From Ramlibacter sp. (GTDB lineage Bacteria; Pseudomonadota; Gammaproteobacteria; Burkholderiales; Burkholderiaceae_C), in NCBI GenBank assembly GCA_026785815.1, contig JAJAZH010000225.1, positions 1 through 5,187 of the forward strand: DNA of 5,187 bases, given 5' to 3'. Numbering within the stretch: the stretch's first letter is position 1; every line of letters begins with the position of its first letter. Below the pieces are notes generated by a model. That model ran no database searches, was not told where the DNA came from, and was given only the letters and a program-made list of their open reading frames with translations. The position numbers and the translations under genes were made by a program. This document shows positions 1 to 5,187 of the stretch, piece by piece.

Positions 1-1094
1 ACCCGGAGCAATCGCCCTACGAGGTCTTCACGCTGGTGGACCAGGCGGTCGAGGCCGCCAAGCGCGACCCGGCCACCCAGGCCCAGGCCAACTTCGTCAA
101 CGCCTGCTTGCGCCGCTTCCTGCGCGAGCGTGCAGCGCTGGTCAGCGCCAGCGAGCGCGACCCGGTGGCGCGCTGGAACCATCCGCGCTGGTGGATCGAC
201 CGGCTCCGGGCCGATCATCCGCAGCATTGGGAGCAGATCCTGCGCGCCAGCAACTCGCAGGCCCCGATGACCTTGCGCGTGGCCGAACGCAAAGTCCCGC
301 GCGCGCAGTGGCTGCAGACTCTGGCGGCGGCGGACATCGGCGCGACCGCCGTCGGCGCTTGCGGAGTCATCCTGCAGCAGCCGCGCCCGGTGCACGCGAT
401 TCCAGGCTTCGATGAGGGGCTGGTATCGGTGCAGGATGCGGCCGCGCAGTTGGCCGCGCCGCTGTTGCTCGATGGCCTCGGTCGCGGCTCAGCGCCGCTG
501 CGTGTGCTGGATGCCTGCGCCGCGCCCGGCGGCAAGACCGCGCATTTGCTGGAGCTCGGCGGCATAGCGGTCACTGCGCTCGATATCGATGCGGCGCGCT
601 GCGAGCGGATTCATGACACGTTGCGGCGGATCGGGCTGCAGGCTCGGGTCGTCGTTGCCGATGCCGCGCGGCCCTCGACGTGGTGGGACGGCGTGCCGTT
701 CGACGCGATCCTGCTGGATGCGCCTTGCACCGCCTCGGGCATCGTCCGGCGCCATCCGGACGTGCGCTGGCTGCGGCGCGAAAGCGACATCGCCCAACTG
801 GCGCAGCAGCAGGCACGCCTGCTGGCTGCGCTCTGGCCTCTGGTGGCGCCCGGCGGCCGGCTGCTGTATTGCACCTGTTCGGTGTTTCGGGCCGAAGGCG
901 AGGCCCAGATGCAAACGTTTCTTGCGCACAACAGAGACGCCGTTTTGCAGCCGTCGCCAGGCCATTTGCTGCCCCAAAGCAGGGCAAACGGCAACCGCGT
1001 CCCGGACAATCCAGAGAGTGACCAAGACGGCTTTTTTTACGCCTTGCTTCAGAAAAAATCCTCCTCTGTTGCGCCTGCTTCGCCACCGGTTTGA
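1..1094 (+). CDS. rsmB: 16S rRNA (cytosine-967-C5)-methyltransferase RsmB, 5' end missing
   Basis: RsmB transfers a methyl group from SAM to C5 of cytosine 967 in 16S rRNA, in the cytoplasm. The frame is open from base 3, before the first Met at 36, with readable NusB-like sequence (PYEVFTLVDQAVEAAK, then FVNACLRRFLRER). The gene therefore starts outside the window and lacks roughly its first 90-110 residues compared with the E. coli protein (about 429 aa). Numbering from Met 36: the SAM-binding motif DACAAPGGKT is at 159-168, motif IV DAPC is at 228-231 followed by RRHPD, and YCTCS at 278-282 carries the expected catalytic cysteine. The protein should end near GFFYALLQKK; the extra SSSVAPASPPV tail lies where the next gene overlaps. 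GFF and KK are encoded by T7 and A6 runs, unusually AT-rich here. It is probably the first visible gene of an operon with the DUF4390 gene and ntrYX. Identification is near certain from the aligned motifs. Confidence 0.96.
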   Translation, partial: PEQSPYEVFTLVDQAVEAAKRDPATQAQANFVNACLRRFLRERAALVSASERDPVARWNHPRWWIDRLRADHPQHWEQILRASNSQAPMTLRVAERKVPRAQWLQTLAAADIGATAVGACGVILQQPRPVHAIPGFDEGLVSVQDAAAQLAAPLLLDGLGRGSAPLRVLDACAAPGGKTAHLLELGGIAVTALDIDAARCERIHDTLRRIGLQARVVVADAARPSTWWDGVPFDAILLDAPCTASGIVRRHPDVRWLRRESDIAQLAQQQARLLAALWPLVAPGGRLLYCTCSVFRAEGEAQMQTFLAHNRDAVLQPSPGHLLPQSRANGNRVPDNPESDQDGFFYALLQKKSSSVAPASPPV

Positions 1095-1686
1095 CCGGGC
1101 GGTGCGGCACTTGGCCGCCTGCCTGCTGCTGACACTGGCGCCCGCCCTCCCGGCGCTGGCCGAGGGGCCCGCCGCGGAGCTGACCCAGTTCCAGCTGGAA
1201 CGAAATGAAGACGGCCTGTTGCTGTCGGCCGCCGTGCGCTTCGACCTGCCGCAGGTGATCGAGGAGGCGCTGCAAAAGGGCATCCCGATGTACTTCGTGG
1301 CCGAGGCGGTGCTGTTCCGGGACCGCTGGTACTGGTACGACCGCGCCGTCTCGCAAGTCCGGCGTCACATGCGGCTGTCCTACCAGCCGTTGACCCGGCG
1401 CTGGCGGCTGACGATCTCGCCCACTGTCATCGGCAATTCGGCGGTGGCGCTGGGCCAGAGCTTCGACAGCCAGGAGGAGGCGCTGGCGGCGGTGCAGCGG
1501 GTGTCGCGCTGGAAGATCGCGGAGGCAGCCGATCTTCAGCCGGACGAGCGCTACAACGTCGATTTCCGCTTCCGGCTCGACGTTTCGCAGTTGCCGCGCC
1601 CATTCCAGATCGGCGCGGTCGGCCAGGCCGACTGGAATATCTCGGTGATCCGCAACCAGCGGCTGACACTCGACGCCCTGCGCTAG
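1069..1686 (+). CDS. DUF4390 domain protein, predicted exported
   Basis: This is a protein of unknown function matching, from memory, the DUF4390 family found between rsmB and ntrY in many Betaproteobacteria. From TTG 1069 it has 205 residues: a basic n-region (RLLRHRFDRAVRH), a hydrophobic stretch (LAACLLLTLAPALPALA) and a likely signal peptidase I site after ALA, before EGP. The mature part contains QFQLERNEDGLLLSAAVRFD, a WYWYDR segment and a C-terminal FRFRLDVSQLPRPFQ stretch. No catalytic motif is evident, and the alternating hydrophobic pattern suggests a beta-rich fold. TTG 1069 was chosen because G/C at codon third positions rises from there in this frame (9 of 11 codons to 1101) while it drops in the rsmB frame. 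GTG 1102 (194 aa, shorter n-region) is the alternative; neither start has a clear Shine-Dalgarno. It overlaps rsmB by 26 bases, which suggests translational coupling, and stops 11 bases before ntrY. A role beside the NtrY sensor is only inference. Confidence 0.85.
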   Translation: MRLLRHRFDRAVRHLAACLLLTLAPALPALAEGPAAELTQFQLERNEDGLLLSAAVRFDLPQVIEEALQKGIPMYFVAEAVLFRDRWYWYDRAVSQVRRHMRLSYQPLTRRWRLTISPTVIGNSAVALGQSFDSQEEALAAVQRVSRWKIAEAADLQPDERYNVDFRFRLDVSQLPRPFQIGAVGQADWNISVIRNQRLTLDALR

Positions 1687-1697
1687 CCGCGGCCGCC

Positions 1698-3974
1698 ATG
1701 TCGAACCCAGACGCGCTTCACCCCTCGCAGCGGACCTCCGCCGCCTTCCGCTGGGCCATCTTCGCCGGCGCGATGGTGATGGTGGCGATCGGCATCGTGC
1801 TGCTGTTCCTGTTGACGCAGGCGACCAACAACCGCGAACTGTACGAGAGCAATTACGGGCGCCTGTTCGCCATCAACGTGGTGGTCGCCACGTTCCTGCT
1901 GCTGGTGATCGCGTGGATCGTCGTGCGGCTGGCGTCGCGGCTGCGGCGGGGCCGCTTCGGCAGCCGGCTGCTGGTGAAGCTGGCGGCGATCTTCGCGCTG
2001 GTCGGGTTTGCGCCGGGCATGCTGATCTATGTCGTGTCCTACCAGTTCGTGTCGCGCTCGATCGAAAGCTGGTTCGACGTGAAAGTGGAAGGCGCGCTCG
2101 ATGCCGGCCTGAGCCTGGGCCGGGCCACGCTCGACACCCTGGCCAACGACCTTGCCAACAAGACTCGCGCCGCCGCGACCCAGCTGGGCGACACCTCGGA
2201 TGCCGCCGCCGGCCTGACGCTGGAGCGGATCCGCGACCAGCTCTCCGCCAACGACGCCATCTTGTGGAGCAGCAGCGGCCAGCTGGTGGCCAGCGCCGGT
2301 CAGTCGCGCTTCCAGCTCAACCCGGAGCGGCCGAGCTCGCAGCAGCTGCGCAACACCCGCTCCCAGCGCTCGGTGGCGATCATCGAAGGGCTGGACGAAC
2401 CGGGGCTGACGTCGGCCTCCGTCGCCCGGATCAAGGCAATGGCGGTGGTGACGCCCTCGGGCGTTGGCTTGCTGGTCGAGCCCCGTTTCCTGCAGGTCAC
2501 CCAGACCCTGCCGCCGACATTGGTGGCCAATGCCGTCGCGGTGCAGGAGGCGAACCGCGAGTATCAGGAGCGGGCGCTGGGCCGCCAGGGCCTCCGGCGG
2601 ATGTACATCGGCACCCTGACGCTCAGCTTGTTCCTGGCCATCTTCGGCGCCGTGCTGCTGGCCATCCTGCTCGGCAACCAGCTGGCCAAGCCGCTGCTGC
2701 TGCTGGCCGCTGGCGTGCGCGAGGTGGCGGCCGGCGACCTCAGCCCGAAACCGGTCCTGATGGGCAAGGACGAACTCGGCGGCCTGACCCGCTCGTTCGC
2801 CGAAATGACCCAGCAGCTCGCCGATGCGCGCGATGCGGTCGACCGCAGCATGGGGCAGGTCAGCGCGGCGCGGGCCAACCTTCAGACCATCCTGGACACC
2901 CTGACGGCCGGCGTCATCGTGCTGGACGGCGACGGCCGGATCCTGACCTCGAACCCGGGCGCGACGCGGATCCTGCGGGTGCCGCTGGCAGCGCATGAGG
3001 GCGACCTGTTGTCGGGCTTCGCAGGGCTGGAGCAGTTCGGCGCCGGCGTGCAGTCGCAGTTCGACGACTTCCTCTCCGAGAGCAAGCAGCACGGGCTGGA
3101 CCACTGGCAGCAGTCGTACGAGCTCAATGCGGCGCAGGCCGGCTCGCCGCTGCACGCGATCACCGTGGTCGCCCGGGGCGCCGAGATGCCGCGCAATGCG
3201 GCGGGCCAGGCACCGCGCCTGCTGGTGTTCGACGACATCTCCGAAATCGTGTCGGCGCAGCGGGCCCAGGCCTGGGGCGAAGTGGCGCGGCGGCTGGCGC
3301 ACGAGATCAAGAATCCGTTGACGCCGATCCAGCTGTCGGCCGAGCGGCTGGAGATGAAACTGGCGGGCAAGGTCTCCGAGCCCGAGCGCAGCCTGCTGGC
3401 GAAGTCGGTGCGGACCATCGTCGACCAGGTCGACGCGATGAAGCGGCTGGTCAACGAGTTCCGTGACTACGCCCGACTGCCTGCCGCCGAGCTCAAGGCG
3501 CTGGACCTGAATGCGCTGGTGGGCGACGTGTTGCAGCTGTACACGCGGGAGGGCAGCGAGCGCATCGATGCCGCCAGCCAGGTGCCGATCCGGATGGAAC
3601 TCGATGCCGACAGCCCGAAGATCCTGGGCGATGCGCAGCAGTTGCGGCAGGTGATCCACAACCTGCTGCAGAACGCGCAGGACGCAACCGAGACCTCGGC
3701 CACGCGCGAGGTGACGATCCGCACGCAGTGGAACGCCCCGGCCCGGCGGGTGCGGCTGATCGTGCAGGACAGCGGACCCGGTTTCCCGGAACACATCCTC
3801 AAACGCGCCTTCGAACCGTACGTGACGACCAAGGCCAAGGGCACCGGGCTCGGGCTGGCGGTGGTCAAAAAGATCGCCGACGAACACGCTGCCCGCATCG
3901 ACCTGAAGAACCGGCTGGTGGACGATGTTGTGGTGGGGGCCCAAGTGTCGCTATCATTCGCGGTTGCGGCCTAG
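1698..3974 (+). CDS. ntrY: NtrY-type membrane sensor histidine kinase
   Basis: This 758-residue inner-membrane kinase should autophosphorylate on a conserved His and pass the phosphate to the regulator encoded next. Hydrophobic segments lie at about 18-40, 57-77 and 92-114, then a roughly 185-residue probably periplasmic sensor region, then a fourth segment at about 302-326. A HAMP linker follows (about 327-379), then a PAS-like domain from about 393 (ILDTLTAGVIVLDGDGRIL). The dimerisation/phosphoacceptor domain has AHEIKNPLTPIQLSAERL with the phosphoacceptor His535. The ATPase domain shows the N-box around Asn659 (HNLLQNAQDA), G1 DSGPGF at 691-696, the F-box FEPYVTT from 705 and G2 GTGLGLA at 715-721. 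All key residues are present and the length is normal for NtrY. ATG 1698 is 11 bases after the previous stop, without a clear Shine-Dalgarno. Family members have been tied to nitrogen metabolism, respiration and redox control; the signal here cannot be read from sequence. The last codons (GTT, CAA, CTA, TCA) are atypical for this gene. Confidence 0.95.
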   Translation: MSNPDALHPSQRTSAAFRWAIFAGAMVMVAIGIVLLFLLTQATNNRELYESNYGRLFAINVVVATFLLLVIAWIVVRLASRLRRGRFGSRLLVKLAAIFALVGFAPGMLIYVVSYQFVSRSIESWFDVKVEGALDAGLSLGRATLDTLANDLANKTRAAATQLGDTSDAAAGLTLERIRDQLSANDAILWSSSGQLVASAGQSRFQLNPERPSSQQLRNTRSQRSVAIIEGLDEPGLTSASVARIKAMAVVTPSGVGLLVEPRFLQVTQTLPPTLVANAVAVQEANREYQERALGRQGLRRMYIGTLTLSLFLAIFGAVLLAILLGNQLAKPLLLLAAGVREVAAGDLSPKPVLMGKDELGGLTRSFAEMTQQLADARDAVDRSMGQVSAARANLQTILDTLTAGVIVLDGDGRILTSNPGATRILRVPLAAHEGDLLSGFAGLEQFGAGVQSQFDDFLSESKQHGLDHWQQSYELNAAQAGSPLHAITVVARGAEMPRNAAGQAPRLLVFDDISEIVSAQRAQAWGEVARRLAHEIKNPLTPIQLSAERLEMKLAGKVSEPERSLLAKSVRTIVDQVDAMKRLVNEFRDYARLPAAELKALDLNALVGDVLQLYTREGSERIDAASQVPIRMELDADSPKILGDAQQLRQVIHNLLQNAQDATETSATREVTIRTQWNAPARRVRLIVQDSGPGFPEHILKRAFEPYVTTKAKGTGLGLAVVKKIADEHAARIDLKNRLVDDVVVGAQVSLSFAVAA
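3928..3957 (+). promoter_or_regulatory. Candidate internal promoter for ntrX
   Basis: TTGTGG at 3928-3933 and TATCAT at 3952-3957 are separated by 18 bases, inside the last codons of ntrY and about 57 bases before the ntrX start. The -10 matches the sigma70 consensus at 5 of 6 positions and the -35 at 3 of 6. The -10 is made by CTA-TCA codons, which are unusual in this GC-rich gene. It would let ntrX be made apart from the kinase. Chance occurrence remains quite possible. Confidence 0.3.
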
Positions 3975-4013
3975 CAACAGTGCTCCAAGGCCGCAGGGGG
4001 CGCGCAACGAATC

Positions 4014-4700
4014 ATGGCAAACATACTGGTGGTCGACGACGAGCTCGGAATCCGCGATTTGCTCTCGGAAATCCTTAACGACGAGGGCCACAACGTCGAG
4101 CTGGCCGAGAACGCCGCGCAGGCGCGTGCCGCTCGCGCGCGAATGCGGCCAGACCTGGTGCTGCTGGACATCTGGATGCCGGACACCGACGGTGTCACGC
4201 TGCTCAAGGAGTGGTCGACCACCGGGATGCTGACGATGCCGGTGATCATGATGAGCGGCCACGCCACCATCGAGACCGCGGTGGAGGCCACCAAGATCGG
4301 GGCGCAGGCATTCCTGGAAAAGCCGATCACTTTGCAAAAGCTGCTGAAGGCCGTGGAAGCGGGCCTGACGCGCAACAGCGTCGGCGCGGCGCGCAAGCCG
4401 GGCAGCGCGATGGCGGCGCCGGTGGTCGAGCTCACCGTGGAATCGGCGATGACCGGCGGGCTGAACCTGCCGGCACCGGTGGAGCTTGGACCGCAAGCGC
4501 GCCAGCTGTTCGAACTCGACAAGCCGCTGCGCGATGCGCGCGACGAATTCGAGAAGTCGTACTTCGAATTCCACCTGGCCAAGGAAGGCGGCTCGATGAC
4601 GCGTGTGGCCGAGAAAACCGGACTGGAGCGCACCCATCTTTATCGCAAGCTCAAGCAGCTCGGCGTCGACCTGTCACGCGGCAAGCGGGGAAGCGTCTGA
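4014..4700 (+). CDS. ntrX: NtrX-like response regulator, receiver plus Fis-type HTH, no AAA+ domain
   Basis: This 228-residue cytoplasmic regulator is the likely phosphorylation target of the kinase 39 bases upstream. Residues 1-120 form a receiver domain with the acidic pair Asp8/Asp9, phosphoacceptor Asp52 in LVLLDIWMPDTDG, switch Ser81 in MMSGH and Lys103 in FLEKPI. A low-complexity Ala/Pro linker follows (about 122-165). The C-terminus has a Fis/NtrC-type helix-turn-helix (about 188-220, HLAKEGGSMTRVAEKTGLER then THLYRKLKQLGVD). Classical NtrX proteins are about 450 residues with a central sigma54-activating ATPase. Here there is no Walker A, no GAFTGA and no room for the domain, so it should not activate sigma54 promoters directly. 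Short regulators of this type are, to my knowledge, normal in Betaproteobacteria next to ntrY. ATG 4014 is preceded by a G-rich AGGGGG at 3995-4000, rather far (13 bases) for a ribosome binding site. Some databases would call it simply a Fis-family response regulator; the symbol is used by context. Confidence 0.92.
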   Translation: MANILVVDDELGIRDLLSEILNDEGHNVELAENAAQARAARARMRPDLVLLDIWMPDTDGVTLLKEWSTTGMLTMPVIMMSGHATIETAVEATKIGAQAFLEKPITLQKLLKAVEAGLTRNSVGAARKPGSAMAAPVVELTVESAMTGGLNLPAPVELGPQARQLFELDKPLRDARDEFEKSYFEFHLAKEGGSMTRVAEKTGLERTHLYRKLKQLGVDLSRGKRGSV

Positions 4701-4716
4701 TCGATGAAGCTCGCTC

Positions 4717-4752
4717 GCTCACTGGGCGCGTTGCCCCCGAGCGGGCGTGAGC
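4717..4752 (+). terminator. Imperfect hairpin after ntrX, possible weak terminator
   Basis: GCTCAC at 4717-4722 pairs with GTGAGC at 4747-4752, enclosing a smaller GGGC/GCCC hairpin (4724-4727 with 4733-4736). It sits 17 bases after the ntrX stop. No T-run follows (TTCCTGAA), so it is not a canonical Rho-independent terminator. It could slow 3' decay, aid Rho-dependent termination or mean nothing. The ntrYX transcript may read into the tRNA gene. Confidence 0.25.
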
Positions 4753-4780
4753 TTCCTGAAGGCGGCGCGCCTTTGGAGGC

Positions 4781-4789
4781 TGCTATAAT
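4781..4789 (+). promoter_or_regulatory. Extended -10 promoter of tRNA-Phe
   Basis: TGCTATAAT contains a perfect TATAAT at 4784-4789 with the TG extension at 4781-4782. Transcription would start around 4796, just before the mature tRNA 5' end at 4799. No good -35 hexamer lies at the usual distance (4761-4766 is GGCGGC), so the extended -10 probably carries the activity. The discriminator (TTCCGGC) is moderately G+C-rich, as is common at stable RNA promoters under stringent control. Confidence 0.75.
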
Positions 4790-4798
4790 TTCCGGCTT

Positions 4799-4874
4799 GG
4801 CCCGGTAGCTCAGTTGGTAGAGCAGCGGATTGAAAATCCGCGTGTCGGTGGTTCGATTCCGCCCCAGGCCACCA
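4799..4874 (+). tRNA. tRNA-Phe (anticodon GAA), CCA encoded
   Basis: The 76-base gene folds as a full cloverleaf that decodes UUC/UUU. Acceptor arms are 4799-4805 (GGCCCGG) and 4864-4870 (CCAGGCC). The D arm is GCTC/GAGC (4808-4811 with 4820-4823). The anticodon stem is GCGGA/TCCGC (4825-4829 with 4837-4841) around loop TTGAAAA, with anticodon GAA at 4832-4834. The T stem is GGTGG/CCGCC (4847-4851 with 4859-4863), with one T-G wobble, around TTCGATT. A73 and the encoded CCA are at 4871-4874. One acceptor pair is broken: C at 4803 (position 5) faces A at 4866 (position 68). The gene has its own promoter upstream and an intrinsic terminator starting 9 bases downstream, so it looks like a functional monocistronic unit. 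The right side of the gene borders DNA of lower G+C, so its 3' end may be an integration site. Confidence 0.97.
4837..4874. other. Possible chromosomal attachment site (tRNA-Phe 3' half)
   Basis: The 3' part of a tRNA gene, from the anticodon stem to CCA, is a common target of tyrosine recombinases. Here G+C drops from about 70% to about 58% just beyond it and an unrecognised gene follows. The exact core cannot be set because the second copy, if there is one, lies outside the window. No integrase is seen. The limits given are those typical of such sites, not measured. Confidence 0.25.
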
Positions 4875-4883
4875 GTGTTCATG

Positions 4884-4919
4884 CGCCTCCGCACCCTGTT
4901 TGGGTTCGGAGGCGTTTCT
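4884..4919 (+). terminator. Rho-independent terminator of tRNA-Phe
   Basis: CGCCTCCG (4884-4891) pairs perfectly with CGGAGGCG (4907-4914). Past a C-T mismatch the stem continues with ACCC/GGGT (4893-4896 with 4902-4905) around a TGTTT loop. The stem is followed directly by TTTCT (4915-4919). This is a strong GC-rich hairpin with a short T-tract, ideally placed to end the tRNA transcript. It would also shield the downstream gene from tRNA read-through. Confidence 0.85.
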
Positions 4920-4943
4920 ACAATCGCGTTCTATTTTCTACAA
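4915..4943 (+). repeat. 9-base direct repeat with 20-base period before the last gene
   Basis: TTTCTACAA occurs at 4915-4923 and again at 4935-4943, starts 20 bases apart (about two helical turns), with a further partial TTCTA at 4929-4933. The first copy runs into TACAAT (4919-4924), a 5-of-6 match to a -10 element, although no fitting -35 is visible. The second copy ends at the Shine-Dalgarno of the gene starting at 4957. It may be an operator, or a coincidence in a short AT-rich stretch. Confidence 0.4.
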
Positions 4944-4956
4944 AAGGGGATGGCGC

Positions 4957-5187
4957 ATGCCGATTGACTGGGCCGCAGCGGCGAAGTGGCTAGCTCCGAA
5001 GGCGCTTGATCTCGCAAGGGAGAATTTGAGAGAGCGCGAGGCAAGGGATCTCCAGGACGGACGGAATGATCACGCGGGAGCGGCAGCCACCGAGATCGTT
5101 AGGATGGTACTTAGTGGCTACACCACCGCCGATGTGAGCCTCTCGAACTTGATCGAAGAGTTCGAAGGACTGCTGGGGAGGGGAGCG
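4957..5187 (+). CDS. Hypothetical protein, 3' end beyond window
   Basis: This is an open frame of 77 codons with no stop before the right edge. It starts at ATG 4957 with a good Shine-Dalgarno, AAGGGGA at 4944-4950, 6 bases upstream. The protein begins MPIDWAAAAKWLAPKALDLA, continues with a charged stretch (RENLREREARDLQDGRND), then TEIVRMVLSGYTTADVSLSN and an acidic LIEEFEGLLG segment. It looks soluble and mostly helical, with no signal peptide or membrane segment in the visible part. I do not recognise the family. About 58% G+C, and AGG, AGA, CTA, AGT and GTA codons, set it apart from the preceding genes; about 25 of 77 third positions are A/T. With the tRNA gene on its left, this fits an accessory gene on an integrated element. 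An upstream ATG at 4950 gives only five codons before a stop. That it is a real gene is likely from its ribosome site; its function is unknown. Confidence 0.65.
   Translation, partial: MPIDWAAAAKWLAPKALDLARENLREREARDLQDGRNDHAGAAATEIVRMVLSGYTTADVSLSNLIEEFEGLLGRGA

Noticed and set aside
589..1068. Upstream extension of the DUF4390 frame within rsmB
   Set aside because: The frame is open but the sequence is a shadow of rsmB, full of Arg/Ala/Gly. The signal peptide places the true start near 1069 or 1102.
1114..1125. Lipobox-like LAAC in the DUF4390 signal sequence
   Set aside because: The Cys sits before, not after, the hydrophobic core, so a signal peptidase II site is not credible. ALA followed by EG fits signal peptidase I.
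1683..3944. Minus-strand open frame of 753 codons opposite ntrY
   Set aside because: It lies almost wholly antisense to a clear histidine kinase and its product is rich in His, Gln, Arg and Gly without any domain. Such long antisense frames are common in high-GC genes where stop codons are rare.
4545..4571. Near-palindrome with two EcoRI-like GAATTC arms in ntrX
   Set aside because: It encodes EFEKSYFEF, a sequence I expect to be conserved in this regulator family, so the symmetry is probably forced by the protein.
4723..4734. TGGGCGCGTTGC as a sigma54 promoter
   Set aside because: The GG and GC elements are only 7 bases apart instead of the required 10.
4640..4894. Minus-strand frame containing GRNRTTDTRIFNPLLYQLSY
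   Set aside because: This peptide is the reverse complement of the tRNA-Phe gene, a well-known spurious annotation.
4950..4967. ATG at 4950 as an alternative start
   Set aside because: It reads only MAHAD and stops, and it overlaps the Shine-Dalgarno of the better start at 4957.

Overview
The window is about 67-70% G+C over most of its length, by hand count of sample lines. It carries a housekeeping cluster on the plus strand: the 3' part of rsmB, a DUF4390 gene, an ntrY-type sensor kinase gene and an ntrX-type short response regulator gene, followed by a tRNA-Phe gene. The gene order rsmB-DUF4390-ntrY-ntrX, the response regulator without an AAA+ domain and the CCA-encoding tRNA point to a high-GC proteobacterium. 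Betaproteobacteria are most likely, and a high-GC gammaproteobacterium is less likely. This placement comes from family knowledge, not a search.

Layout: 1-1094 is rsmB (16S rRNA m5C methyltransferase), cut by the left edge. 1069-1686 is a secreted DUF4390 protein that overlaps the rsmB end. 1698-3974 is a four-TM HAMP-PAS histidine kinase. 4014-4700 is its receiver/Fis-HTH partner. Spacings of -26, 11 and 39 bases on one strand suggest a single transcript, perhaps with an extra promoter inside the end of ntrY. 4701-4798 holds an imperfect hairpin and a very good extended -10 promoter for the tRNA. 4799-4874 is tRNA-Phe(GAA), followed 9 bases later by a strong intrinsic terminator (4884-4919).

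After the tRNA the character changes. G+C falls to about 58% (156 of 267 counted from 4921), codon use loosens, and an unrecognised gene starts at 4957 and runs off the right edge. A tRNA 3' end beside a compositional break is the usual signature of an integrated element or genomic island, but no integrase or second att copy is visible, so this is inference. The tRNA has a C-A mismatch in its acceptor stem, which may relate to the junction or may be a simple substitution.

How the genes work together: RsmB modifies 16S rRNA. NtrY senses an unknown, probably redox- or nitrogen-related, signal and should phosphorylate the NtrX-like regulator at Asp52. The DUF4390 protein is presumably exported and might act near the NtrY sensor region, but its role is unknown. 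I found no convincing new system inside the window. The only accessory-looking material is the truncated gene at the right edge with its small upstream repeat.
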